From Pedobacter gandavensis (GTDB taxonomy: Bacteria; Bacteroidota; Bacteroidia; Sphingobacteriales; Sphingobacteriaceae), in contig NZ_WNXC01000002.1 of assembly GCF_014172405.1 (NCBI RefSeq), positions 248,001-312,000 on the forward strand: DNA of 64,000 bases, written 5' to 3'. Both the position numbers and the translations under genes were made by a program. Positions 33,729-41,889 of the stretch are shown here, piece after piece (the first letter of the stretch is position 1; each line of letters starts with the position of its first letter). Under the pieces are notes generated by a model. It was not told the origin of the DNA. It searched no databases and worked only from the letters and a program-made list of their open reading frames with translations.

Positions 33729-35000
33729 ATGAATCCATCTATGCAAACCATAAAAGATTCAACAAGAAAAATCTACATTATCGCCTGGATTTTTGGCTTA
33801 TTGTTTTATTTCCTCGACTATGTGGTACGCTCTGCTCCAGCAGTCATGATTCCACAGCTATCAGAGACTTTCCAGGTAAACTCCATTAGCGTGGTCTCCA
33901 TTATTGGAACCTATTACATCACTTACTCTACCATCAGCCTTGCGGCAGGATTGGCCCTTGATAAATTTGGTGCAAAATATTCTTTATTTGTAGGAACACT
34001 AATTCTTGGGATCGGCTGTTTACTTTTCATCATCTCCAATCATTATGCAGGTACAACCGGACGGTTGCTTCAAGGTGCTGGCTGTGCATTCGCTTTCCCA
34101 GGCTGTGTTTATCTTGCCTCGAAAGGATTTTCAGCAAAATCACTGGCTACCGCAATTGGTTTCACTCAATGTATTGGGATGCTAGGTGGTTCTGCCGGAC
34201 AATTTATCGTTGGCCCTTGGATCGCCGGCGGACTCGCCCCGAAGGTTTTCTGGATTGCTTCAGGTCTATTAACAGTTGCCATTGCCTTTGCATTACTATT
34301 CATCATTCCGAAAGCAAGCACCGAAATCCCTGAAACGACTAAAGAACATAGCCCGGTCAGTCTTTTGAACCCTTACAAAATTGTTTTTTCAAACCCACAA
34401 TCCTGGTTATGCGGCATTATATCCGGATTTCTTTTTGCGCCGACCACCATTTTTGCAATGACCTGGGGCGTCGCAATTTTTCAGCAAGACAAGGCTTTTA
34501 GCTTTCATGAAGCCACCATTGCCAGCGCAATGATTCCTATGGGATGGGTATTTGGATGTCCATTGCTTGGTTACCTTACTGATAAAATTGGCAAACGTAA
34601 ACCTGTGCTAATCGGTGGGGCAATAGTGATGATTTTGGCAATCCTGCAAATACTTTTCCTTCCTGAGCTCTGCTCAACCTATATAACCAATTTCATATTC
34701 GGTGTCGCATCAGGCGCTGCAATGATCCCCTACTCAGTTATTAAAGAATCTAATCCTGATGAAGTAAAAGGAAGCGCTACCGGAGCCATCAATTTCATCA
34801 CCTTTGGCGTAACCACATTACTAAGTCCAATCTTCTCTAAACTATTTGGCAAAGCGGTATCATTAGACATAGACAAGGATGCACATTTTAAATCTACTGG
34901 CCTTTTTTGGATCATAGGGATCATATTAGCAATCCTCTTAAGTCTATTTCTGAAAGAAACCGGACAAGGAAAAAAAGGATCAATACCAAAAGTTGTATAA
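33729..35000 (+). CDS. Major facilitator superfamily transporter
   Basis: A 423-residue permease with twelve predicted helices. The segment ALDKFGAKYSLFVGT after helix 2 and GYLTDKIGKRKPVLIGG in the second half are the two MFS A-like loop motifs. The family of organic-anion or sugar-acid MFS permeases is likely, but a substrate cannot be assigned. It is downstream of the Nramp gene (18 bases) and convergent with the TetR gene (39 bases). Confidence 0.88.
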   Translation: MNPSMQTIKDSTRKIYIIAWIFGLLFYFLDYVVRSAPAVMIPQLSETFQVNSISVVSIIGTYYITYSTISLAAGLALDKFGAKYSLFVGTLILGIGCLLFIISNHYAGTTGRLLQGAGCAFAFPGCVYLASKGFSAKSLATAIGFTQCIGMLGGSAGQFIVGPWIAGGLAPKVFWIASGLLTVAIAFALLFIIPKASTEIPETTKEHSPVSLLNPYKIVFSNPQSWLCGIISGFLFAPTTIFAMTWGVAIFQQDKAFSFHEATIASAMIPMGWVFGCPLLGYLTDKIGKRKPVLIGGAIVMILAILQILFLPELCSTYITNFIFGVASGAAMIPYSVIKESNPDEVKGSATGAINFITFGVTTLLSPIFSKLFGKAVSLDIDKDAHFKSTGLFWIIGIILAILLSLFLKETGQGKKGSIPKVV

Positions 35001-35038
35001 TGCATTGATACTTTATCTAGAGAGAAACTCTTTTGAAG

Positions 35039-35668
35039 CTACACACTATCATAAGCCTTGTCAATAATAAATGCTAAGGCTTCCTCTATTGCAGCTCTCC
35101 CCTCTTGACTTTTAAGATCTAATCCACAAAATGTAATTTCATTAGTACTTGCAAAAATATCAAGATAATAAATGCCAGAAACTAATAGCGCCATGATTGC
35201 ACGGTAACGTACTGAGTGTTCTCCAAAATGAGGATCAGAAATATTTTTGAACAATGCGTCACCACTTTCTTCTCTATCAACTGCCAGTTTTTTTAGGGAA
35301 ACTCTATCTTCAAGTAGTCCCCACAACAAAATTTTCTGCAATTCCTTGTTCTCAAAAATATAATCAAATTGAGATAAGAGCATCGCTTTAGAAAGACCTC
35401 GCCCACCATCATTAATGTCTACATTCAACTCTTCATTTTTAACATTACTCCAAAAATCTTGAGATTTGATATACTCGTCAATAAGCTGAGTAGTACCACC
35501 AAAATAATTATAAATCAGCTTCTTATCCAATCCAGCAACTGCAGCAATCTCGTTCACTTTCAGGGCAGAAAACCCCTTAGTCTTTACTATTTCACCAACA
35601 GCAGCTAAAAACTTCTCTTTACTTTTTTCTTTATTTCTAACAGCGCCATCTACAATTTTTCGTTCCAT
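35039..35668 (-). CDS. TetR/AcrR-family transcriptional regulator
   Basis: A 209-residue regulator. The N-terminal TetR helix-turn-helix covers about residues 20-60 (KGFSALKVNEIAAVAGLDKKLIYNYF), and the C-terminal ligand domain is helical. It is divergent from the secreted hydrolase gene at 35832. The gap holds a TCACC-AATA-GGTGA inverted repeat that could be its operator. The inducer is not known. Confidence 0.9.
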   Translation of the reverse strand: MERKIVDGAVRNKEKSKEKFLAAVGEIVKTKGFSALKVNEIAAVAGLDKKLIYNYFGGTTQLIDEYIKSQDFWSNVKNEELNVDINDGGRGLSKAMLLSQFDYIFENKELQKILLWGLLEDRVSLKKLAVDREESGDALFKNISDPHFGEHSVRYRAIMALLVSGIYYLDIFASTNEITFCGLDLKSQEGRAAIEEALAFIIDKAYDSV

Positions 35669-35721
35669 TTAACTTTCAAATAAGGGTGTAAAACACATTT
35701 TAAAATTTAATATTACTTATG

Positions 35722-35735
35722 TCACCAATAGGTGA
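35722..35735. promoter_or_regulatory. Candidate TetR operator
   Basis: An inverted repeat, TCACC-AATA-GGTGA, sits in the gap between the divergent TetR gene (starts 35668) and the hydrolase gene (starts 35832). Position and symmetry suggest control of both. Confidence 0.45.
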
Positions 35736-35831
35736 TAAACACTATATTTACCGTTAATATATCAAATAAAAAGACAAAATATACATAACGAATGTTCCAT
35801 TTTTTTTATAACCAATAAATCAAATAAAAAT

Positions 35832-37130
35832 ATGTTAAAACTTAAATTGAATATTTTTGCGATCCTGTTCTTAGCTACCTCAATAAATACCTACGGACAA
35901 TTTTTCGAAATCTATCAGGCCGTAAATGTTGAAAAACATAAGGGTAAGAACTTTAGTCTTGAGGGAAAAATATTTTATAAGGATGCAATCACAAATAGCT
36001 CTTGGACGGTACTTGCGGCACGTTCATTAAACGACAAAGGCCAACAGCAAAAAGCGACATTATACAATGACAACGCGTCCGACTATTACAAAAATGGGGA
36101 ATGGAGCCCTTACGAACTTACAGGTAAGATTGAAAAGGATGCAAAATATCTAGGCATAGGTATTACCGTTGCTGGTATTGGCAGTTACTACGTAGATGAT
36201 CTTAAACTATTTGTAAAAGATGGCAAAGATAAAATAGAAATACCCATGCAAAATTCTGGTTTTGAAAACGACTCGCTCACAAACTGGAAATCCTACAATT
36301 TAGACAAGAACACGAAATTAATTCTGGAAAAGGATATAGTGTCCTCGGGCAAACAGTCTTTGTTTATCGATAATTCGAGCATTGAGGTTGCACCCAAACT
36401 GGGAAACAATTCAAAGGTTGGAAAATACGCGACTATTAATGGCATTAAACTTTACTATGAAATATATGGACAGGGTGAACCGCTCCTTTTGCTTCATGGC
36501 AACAACTCCTCTATAGGAAGCTTTGACAATCAATTAGATGTTTTGAGCAAAAAGTATATGGTAATTGGCCTGGATAGCCGCGGCCAGGGAAAGTCAACGG
36601 GAGACACCACAAAATTAACCTATGAATTGATGGCAGAAGATTTGAATGCCTTTTTAGAACAGCTTCAGCTTAAAAACACAAATGTACTAGGCTGGAGTGA
36701 CGGTGGTAACATCGCCTTGATCCTGGCAATGCGCCATCCAGACAAGGTCAAGAAAATGGCAGTTATGGGAACTGTACTATTCAATGATGAGCGCTCTGTC
36801 ACAGCAGAGACCAATAAACTGATCCGCAAGCAGGTAAAAGAAATGCAGGAGAAAGGTGTTGCAGAAACGAATATGGATTACCGGTTGAAAATGCTCTTAT
36901 TGACTGAACCCAACATCAATCCAGATGCGCTACAAAAAATACAATCGCCAACGTTGGTTATGGCTGGACAACACGATGTGGTAAAGGAAAAACATACCAA
37001 ACTGATTGCTGAAAAGATTCCTGGTAGCAAACTGATGATTTTTAAGGGTGCAGATCATGAGGCTCCTAAGAAAATCCCGCAACTATTTAACCAAACAGTC
37101 CTGGATTTTTTTGAACCAGCAGTAAAATAA
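35832..37130 (+). CDS. Secreted alpha/beta hydrolase with N-terminal carbohydrate-binding-like domain
   Basis: A 432-residue exported enzyme. A signal peptide (IFAILFLATSINTYG) is followed by a region of about 170 residues with a jelly-roll-like pattern (GSYYVDDLKLFVKD, then a second ENDSLTNWKSY repeat start). The alpha/beta hydrolase domain begins near residue 200 (GIKLYYEIYGQGEPLLLLHG). It has the nucleophile elbow GWSDGGN, the acid in GQHDVV and the catalytic His in GADHEAP. The reaction could be ester, lactone or haloperoxidase-type; the sequence does not tell. It is divergent from and possibly controlled by the TetR gene. Confidence 0.88.
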   Translation: MLKLKLNIFAILFLATSINTYGQFFEIYQAVNVEKHKGKNFSLEGKIFYKDAITNSSWTVLAARSLNDKGQQQKATLYNDNASDYYKNGEWSPYELTGKIEKDAKYLGIGITVAGIGSYYVDDLKLFVKDGKDKIEIPMQNSGFENDSLTNWKSYNLDKNTKLILEKDIVSSGKQSLFIDNSSIEVAPKLGNNSKVGKYATINGIKLYYEIYGQGEPLLLLHGNNSSIGSFDNQLDVLSKKYMVIGLDSRGQGKSTGDTTKLTYELMAEDLNAFLEQLQLKNTNVLGWSDGGNIALILAMRHPDKVKKMAVMGTVLFNDERSVTAETNKLIRKQVKEMQEKGVAETNMDYRLKMLLLTEPNINPDALQKIQSPTLVMAGQHDVVKEKHTKLIAEKIPGSKLMIFKGADHEAPKKIPQLFNQTVLDFFEPAVK

Positions 37131-37240
37131 AAAAGCGTTATGATTTATGGTTTGCTAATTATTGTAAAATGATTTGCATTTGAAATAAGATTTGAACAAT
37201 CTTAAATGACACCTGGCGAGGAAAAAATTTGAACAAAAAA

Positions 37241-37264
37241 AAGCAGTTCTTTTCAGAACTGCTT
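37241..37264 (-). terminator. Terminator of the first tRNA-His unit
   Basis: AAGCAGTTCT and AGAACTGCTT form a perfect ten-base-pair stem with a TTTC loop. On the minus strand a T-run follows. It corresponds closely to the terminator behind the second tRNA-His copy. Confidence 0.9.
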
Positions 37265-37272
37265 TCAAAACT

Positions 37273-37350
37273 TGGGGTGGAATATGGGGCTCGAACCCAC
37301 GACCCTCGGTACCACAAACCGATGCTCTAACCAACTGAGCTAAAACCACC
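37273..37350 (-). tRNA. tRNA-His (GTG), copy 1
   Basis: A full cloverleaf with the anticodon GTG in the loop TTGTGGT between TCGGT and ACCGA, a D-arm AGCTCAGTTGGTTAGAGC and a T-loop TTCGAGC. It has the extra 5' G (G-1, paired with C73) that marks tRNA-His, and an encoded CCA. In the acceptor stem positions 5:68 and 6:67 read as U-U. It is identical to copy 2 on the opposite strand at 40529-40606. Confidence 0.95.
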
Positions 37351-37368
37351 ATGTTTTTTTCAAGGCCA

Positions 37369-37398
37369 CAAAAGTAGTATTTAAATTTGATTTTCCAA
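37369..37398 (-). promoter_or_regulatory. Promoter of tRNA-His copy 1
   Basis: On the minus strand TTG (37396-37398) and TACTTTTG (37369-37376) are 19 bases apart. The same -7 sequence and the same spacing occur before tRNA-His copy 2. Confidence 0.8.
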
Positions 37399-37400
37399 TA

Positions 37401-37433
37401 TTTGAGTGAAATAAATGTATTTTTTTATCTTTG
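37401..37433 (+). promoter_or_regulatory. Promoter of trmN6
   Basis: TTTG (37401-37404) and TATCTTTG (37426-37433) are 21 bases apart, about 60 bases before the trmN6 start. It is divergent to and almost adjacent to the tRNA-His promoter. Confidence 0.75.
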
Positions 37434-37493
37434 CCGCGTTTCCAATCCACAAGCTAAGATTTACACTTAGTTTTATATCAACCAATTACCATC

Positions 37494-38201
37494 ATGGGCA
37501 GTATTTTTAAATTTAAAGAATTTGAGGTTAATCAAGCTGGCTGCGCTATGAAAATCAATACCGATGGGGTACTACTAGGCGCTATTGTAGCTCAGAACAA
37601 CCCGGAATACGGATTAGATATTGGAACAGGAACAGGAGTTATCGCAATGATGTTAGCACAACGCTTTCCAAAAGCACAGATTGATGCCGTAGAAATCGAT
37701 GAATCCGCAGCAAATACAGCTATTGGTAATTTTGCCCAATCAAAATTCTCAGCGCGTACCGCAGCCTATTTAAGCCCAATTGCAGATTTTGAAAGCACCC
37801 GCAAATATGACCTGATTGTATCCAACCCTCCTTTCTTTGTAAATGATTTGAAAAACCCAGAAGTCAGAAAAGGAATTGCCAGACATGCAGACGAAGCGTT
37901 CTTCGAATCTTTAGTCCAAAAGGTGAGCGAAATGATCAGTCCTACAGGTTCCTTTTGGTTCATCTTACCCGTAAAACAAGCGGAACTTCTGGTAGAAAGC
38001 GCATTACAACACGGACTATCACTACAAAAACGCATTGCGGTTTGCTCAGACGAAACCAAACCAGTTATTCGTCACATCATTTCTTTATCGAAAAGCAAAC
38101 TAACCCAAACTACATCGGAAACTTTTTACATCTACGAATCCAAAGGAGTACACACTTCAGCTTACAGGGAATTGCTAAAAGATTTCTTTCTGGCCTTTTA
38201 A
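37494..38201 (+). CDS. trmN6: tRNA1(Val) (adenine(37)-N6)-methyltransferase
   Basis: A 235-residue Rossmann-fold methyltransferase that makes m6A37 in tRNA-Val. Visible signatures are the early MKINTDGVLLGA, motif I DIGTGTGVIAMMLAQ, the acidic AVEIDESA and the N6-adenine motif IVSNPPFF. The length fits the family. It is the first gene of a plus-strand run, followed by the phosphoesterase gene after 78 bases and fbp; the three could share a transcript. It lies inside the segment bounded by the two tRNA-His units. Confidence 0.92.
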   Translation: MGSIFKFKEFEVNQAGCAMKINTDGVLLGAIVAQNNPEYGLDIGTGTGVIAMMLAQRFPKAQIDAVEIDESAANTAIGNFAQSKFSARTAAYLSPIADFESTRKYDLIVSNPPFFVNDLKNPEVRKGIARHADEAFFESLVQKVSEMISPTGSFWFILPVKQAELLVESALQHGLSLQKRIAVCSDETKPVIRHIISLSKSKLTQTTSETFYIYESKGVHTSAYRELLKDFFLAF

Positions 38202-38279
38202 ACCATTTCTTTCCTACCTTTTTTTTATTGATCTGCTATTCAATATCCATAGCTTTGTATAGACAATAAAAGCTATACT

Positions 38280-38771
38280 TTGAAAAAAATAGGACTTCTT
38301 TCTGATACACACGGTTTTCTTGATGATGCGGTTTTCAAACACTTCGAAGAATGCGATGAAATCTGGCATGCCGGCGACTTTGGCCCGGATGTAGCCGATC
38401 GACTTGCGGCTTTTAAACCGTTAAAAGGGGTTTACGGTAATATTGACGACAAAGAAATACGCGCACAGTATCCAGAACACCTCAGATTCAACTGTGAAAA
38501 GGTAGATGTATGGATGACTCACATTGGTGGATACCCAGGGAAATACGCCCCAAACATAAAGCGTGAAATATACACTAAGCCCCCCATGTTATTCATTACC
38601 GGACACTCGCATATCTTAAAAATAATGTTCGATCCAAAAATCAATTGCCTTCATATAAATCCCGGTGCAGCAGGAAATTCAGGCTGGCACAAGGTAAAAA
38701 CATTAATCAGATTTTGTATTACGGAAGAAAAAATCCATAACTTAGAGGCCATAGAAATAGGGAATAGATAA
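38280..38771 (+). CDS. YfcE/MJ0936-type metallophosphoesterase
   Basis: A 163-residue dinuclear-metal phosphodiesterase of the YfcE family. The metal ligands appear in order: GLLSDTHG, then WHAGDFG, YGNIDD, MTHIGG and ITGHSH. It starts at a TTG codon, which gives the exact family start [12 protein letters not shown], and no ATG fits. Natural substrates of the family are poorly known (some act on cyclic or phosphomonoester test compounds). fbp begins 22 bases after the stop. Confidence 0.9.
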   Translation: MKKIGLLSDTHGFLDDAVFKHFEECDEIWHAGDFGPDVADRLAAFKPLKGVYGNIDDKEIRAQYPEHLRFNCEKVDVWMTHIGGYPGKYAPNIKREIYTKPPMLFITGHSHILKIMFDPKINCLHINPGAAGNSGWHKVKTLIRFCITEEKIHNLEAIEIGNR

Positions 38772-38793
38772 CGTAAAAAATACACTAAGCAAT

Positions 38794-39846
38794 ATGTCAG
38801 GCATCAAAACACTAGGCCAATTTATCATTGAAAAACAAGCTGATTTTTCATACGCAAAAGGAGAGCTCTCCAGATTGCTTCGGGATATAGGAATTGCAGC
38901 AAAAATCGTGAACAGAGAGGTCAATAAGGCCGGTTTAGTCGACATCCTCGGGGATGCAGGAACAGTAAACATCCAGGGCGAAGGCCAGAAAAAACTGGAC
39001 GTTTTTGCCAATATCCAATTCATCAGTGCACTCACCAGTGGTGGTGAATGCTGCATTGTAGCTACTGAAGAAGAAGATGAATTTGTACGTATTGACTCTC
39101 CCGTTTCCAAAAACGCGAAGTACATCGTATGTATTGACCCGCTGGACGGCTCTTCAAATATTGATTGTAATGTAGCTGTAGGAACAATTTTTTCCATTTA
39201 CCGCAGAAAATCAGTTGAAGGAGAAGCGACATTAGCTGATGTATTACAAAAAGGTACGCAACAAGTGGCTGCAGGATACGTAATCTACGGTTCTTCCACC
39301 ATGCTTGTATATACTACAGGAAAAGGCGTAAACGGTTTCACACTCGATCCTTCTATAGGAGAATTTTGTCTATCTCACGCCAACATGACCATTCCAGATG
39401 GTGGAAACATCTATTCTTTAAATGAAGGAAATTACGTTCACTTTCCTGAAGGCGTGAAAAAATATCTGAAATATGTACAGGTTCACGATGAAGAAACCAA
39501 CAGACCATATACTTCCAGATATATCGGATCTATGGTTGGAGACATCCACAGAAACCTAATTAAAGGTGGTATCTACATCTACCCTACTACTGCAAGCTCA
39601 CCAAATGGAAAATTAAGACTCTTATACGAATGCAATCCGATGGCTTTCATTGTAGAGCAAGCTGGCGGAGTTGCCTCTGACGGTTTCAATAGAATCCTCG
39701 AAATTGAGCCTACGGAATTACATCAGCGTAGCTCTATTTTCATCGGCTCTAAAGAGATGGTCAATATGGCAGAAGGAATGATGGCTGAATTTTCTGCGGA
39801 AAAGAATGCAAATGCTGTCGCCCCAAATTTAAAACAAGTAGGTTAA
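38794..39846 (+). CDS. fbp: Fructose-1,6-bisphosphatase, class I
   Basis: A 350-residue gluconeogenic enzyme that removes the C1 phosphate of fructose 1,6-bisphosphate. The metal and catalytic signature [10 protein letters not shown], the [13 protein letters not shown] stretch and the substrate region [21 protein letters not shown] are all present, and the late Cys/Asn-rich [21 protein letters not shown] matches the class. It is 22 bases after the phosphoesterase, likely the end of the run. It is convergent with rnhA. Confidence 0.96.
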   Translation: MSGIKTLGQFIIEKQADFSYAKGELSRLLRDIGIAAKIVNREVNKAGLVDILGDAGTVNIQGEGQKKLDVFANIQFISALTSGGECCIVATEEEDEFVRIDSPVSKNAKYIVCIDPLDGSSNIDCNVAVGTIFSIYRRKSVEGEATLADVLQKGTQQVAAGYVIYGSSTMLVYTTGKGVNGFTLDPSIGEFCLSHANMTIPDGGNIYSLNEGNYVHFPEGVKKYLKYVQVHDEETNRPYTSRYIGSMVGDIHRNLIKGGIYIYPTTASSPNGKLRLLYECNPMAFIVEQAGGVASDGFNRILEIEPTELHQRSSIFIGSKEMVNMAEGMMAEFSAEKNANAVAPNLKQVG

Positions 39847-39879
39847 CCAATACACAACACCAATAGAGGTATAAAGAGG

Positions 39880-40353
39880 CTATAATAAGGTTGCCTTATT
39901 TCGCTCTTTTTCAAACTCTACATCTATAGCTAAGGCAGCTTTATTTTTACCTGCCGCTACAGCCAATTCATCACAACGCTCATTCTCTGGATGGGCGTTG
40001 TGACCTTTGATCCAGACGAATTTCACATCATGCAATTTATAGACTTCCAGGAAACGCATCCAGAGGTCCTTATTCTTTTTACCTTTAAAGCCGATCTTTA
40101 CCCAACCGAATACCCATTTCTTCTCTACAGAGTCCACCACGTACTTAGAATCGGAAACAACAGTCACCTGCTGCCCCGGAGTTTTTATCGCCTTTAGACC
40201 TTCAATTACAGCCAACAATTCCATCCGGTTATTTGTCGTCATTCTAAAGCCGCCACTCAATTCTTTATAATGCTTTCCTGAACGCAAAATCACCCCATAG
40301 CCACCTGGCCCAGGGTTTCCACTTGCTGCTCCGTCTGTAAAAATCTCAATCAT
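39880..40353 (-). CDS. rnhA: Ribonuclease HI
   Basis: A 157-residue endonuclease that cuts RNA in RNA-DNA hybrids. It begins with the first active-site Asp in FTDGAASGNPGPGGYG, then TTNNRMELLAVIEGL carries the Glu, VVSDSKYVVDSV the second Asp, and WIKGHNAHPENERCDELA the His and last Asp. The length is normal for type HI. It is monocistronic and convergent with fbp (33 bases between). Confidence 0.95.
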   Translation of the reverse strand: MIEIFTDGAASGNPGPGGYGVILRSGKHYKELSGGFRMTTNNRMELLAVIEGLKAIKTPGQQVTVVSDSKYVVDSVEKKWVFGWVKIGFKGKKNKDLWMRFLEVYKLHDVKFVWIKGHNAHPENERCDELAVAAGKNKAALAIDVEFEKERNKATLL

Positions 40354-40480
40354 ATCTGGACAAATCTATGTTTTTAAGCTTTAACTGCAATCTACGAAGG
40401 ATAATAAATATTATTATGAAAATTAAATATGCTGAAATTGAATCGGTTAAAAGAAAAGAGGATACTAAACCTCAAAAATA

Positions 40481-40511
40481 TTTGCATTAAATAATATTAA
40501 TCGTACTTTTG
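40481..40511 (+). promoter_or_regulatory. Promoter of tRNA-His copy 2
   Basis: TTTG (40481-40484) and TACTTTTG (40504-40511) are 19 bases apart, 18 bases before the tRNA. The -7 element and following bases match those of copy 1. Confidence 0.85.
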
Positions 40512-40528
40512 TGACGTTGAAAAAACAT

Positions 40529-40606
40529 GGTGGTTTTAGCTCAGTTGGTTAGAGCATCGGTTTGTGGTACCGAGGGTCGTGGGTTCGAGCCCCATATTCC
40601 ACCCCA
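40529..40606 (+). tRNA. tRNA-His (GTG), copy 2
   Basis: Identical in sequence to the minus-strand copy at 37273-37350, including G-1, the GTG anticodon, the U-U acceptor pairs and the encoded CCA. Similarity extends upstream through the promoter and downstream through the terminator stem. Confidence 0.96.
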
Positions 40607-40612
40607 GTTTTG

Positions 40613-40642
40613 AAAGCAGTCTGAAAAGACTGCTTTTTTTTT
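40613..40642 (+). terminator. Terminator of the second tRNA-His unit
   Basis: AAAGCAGTCT and AGACTGCTTT pair perfectly around GAAA (40613-40636), and a T-run follows. Confidence 0.9.
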
Positions 40643-40728
40643 GCCTATTATTTTTCTTAGAACATCCGGCTCACCGACGCTAAAAGAAGCACCGGTCACC
40701 AGTTTCTGGTAATGGCCATGTACCTATA

Positions 40729-40757
40729 TAAAAGGGAGTGATCCAAAAACCACTCCC
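40729..40757 (-). terminator. Terminator of the TonB-like gene
   Basis: GGGAGTG (40734-40740) pairs with CACTCCC (40751-40757). On the minus strand the stem is followed by TTTTATAT. It lies 46 bases after the stop at 40804. Confidence 0.8.
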
Positions 40758-40803
40758 TCCAAGTTGTACTTATATTAATATATACTATATCAAACGCTAC
40801 GAT

Positions 40804-41628
40804 TTAACGCCCCAAAGCAAAAGCCAATGGAATCGTATACCTTACCCTAACCGTCTGCTCATTTTGTTTGCCTGGTTTCCATCTCGGAGATTTACGAATC
40901 ACTCTTAAGGCTTCTTCATCACAACCTGAACCAATGCCACTGATCAGTTTTACGTCGGAGATTGATCCATCTTTCTCTACCACAAAGCTAACCATCACCC
41001 TTCCTTGTACGTCCTTCTCTAAAGCCAAATCAGGATATCTCAGATTTCTCTGTAGATATTTTGCCCAGCCTTTCATCCCTCCTTCAAACTCCGGATACAC
41101 TTCCACACCAGATGCGTTGTAAATCTGATTGTCGACTTCTGCAGTACCACCAGCACCAGAATCGCCTCCACCAGTCCCTCCTTTTCCTGCTTCAGGTAAA
41201 GCTTGCAACTTGGTTTCCAATCCCGCCTGAGTGACCGGACCTGCCACAGCATTCTCCATTTCCTTTAATGTAGGCGGTTCCGCGACCGGATCTTTAACAA
41301 CAATTGGACTTGAAACTGCCTTATATGTTTTTAACTTCTCCTTTATCGGTTCCAATTTTGGGGACTCTTCCTGTTTTTTAGGCGCTGGATTTTCTAAAAT
41401 CGAGCGGAGCTCCACAATTACCTCCTTACTTGTTACAACATCCGGCTGACGATTGAGCATGGTCAGTAAAAATGGCATCACAAACAATGGGGTCGCAATT
41501 AACAGGGAGCGGAAGAGGATCTTAGAAGACTCAGCCCTCAATACAAAGGCACCATAATTTTGGTTTCTGTTTTTGAATACAAGGTCGAGCCACTCTGACT
41601 TGTATAAGCTTGAAGAGAAGTTTAACAT
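40804..41628 (-). CDS. TonB-family energy transducer protein
   Basis: A 274-residue inner-membrane protein that could energise outer-membrane transporters such as the SusC proteins here. An N-terminal cytoplasmic stretch starts with a NQNYGAFVLR motif typical of Bacteroidota TonB proteins. One membrane helix lies at about 40-60 (FRSLLIATPLFVMPFLLTM), then a Pro/Lys/Glu-rich periplasmic linker with a Gly-rich patch (GKGGTGGGDSGAGG), and a C-terminal TonB domain from about 180 (RYPDLALEKDVQGRVMVSF, KSPRWKPGKQ). ExbB/ExbD genes are not in the window. Confidence 0.92.
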   Translation of the reverse strand: MLNFSSSLYKSEWLDLVFKNRNQNYGAFVLRAESSKILFRSLLIATPLFVMPFLLTMLNRQPDVVTSKEVIVELRSILENPAPKKQEESPKLEPIKEKLKTYKAVSSPIVVKDPVAEPPTLKEMENAVAGPVTQAGLETKLQALPEAGKGGTGGGDSGAGGTAEVDNQIYNASGVEVYPEFEGGMKGWAKYLQRNLRYPDLALEKDVQGRVMVSFVVEKDGSISDVKLISGIGSGCDEEALRVIRKSPRWKPGKQNEQTVRVRYTIPLAFALGR

Positions 41629-41889
41629 AATTCTAAGGGTTTAATTTAACTGATGATGGAATTATGCACGACATTCCATAATCAGAATGCGTTTTTATCA
41701 GTTTAGGTGAAAAAGCACAAAACAGCTAAACAGAATACCCAACAAGGCTATTTTTAACCCAATTTTCCAAAAAACACCAAAAAACCAGAAATATTTCTTT
41801 GAATATTTAACGACATTCGTATTTTTACAAACAATTCAAGAGAAATACCAAACAAAAAATATATTTTTGATCAAATTTTAAACAAATAA

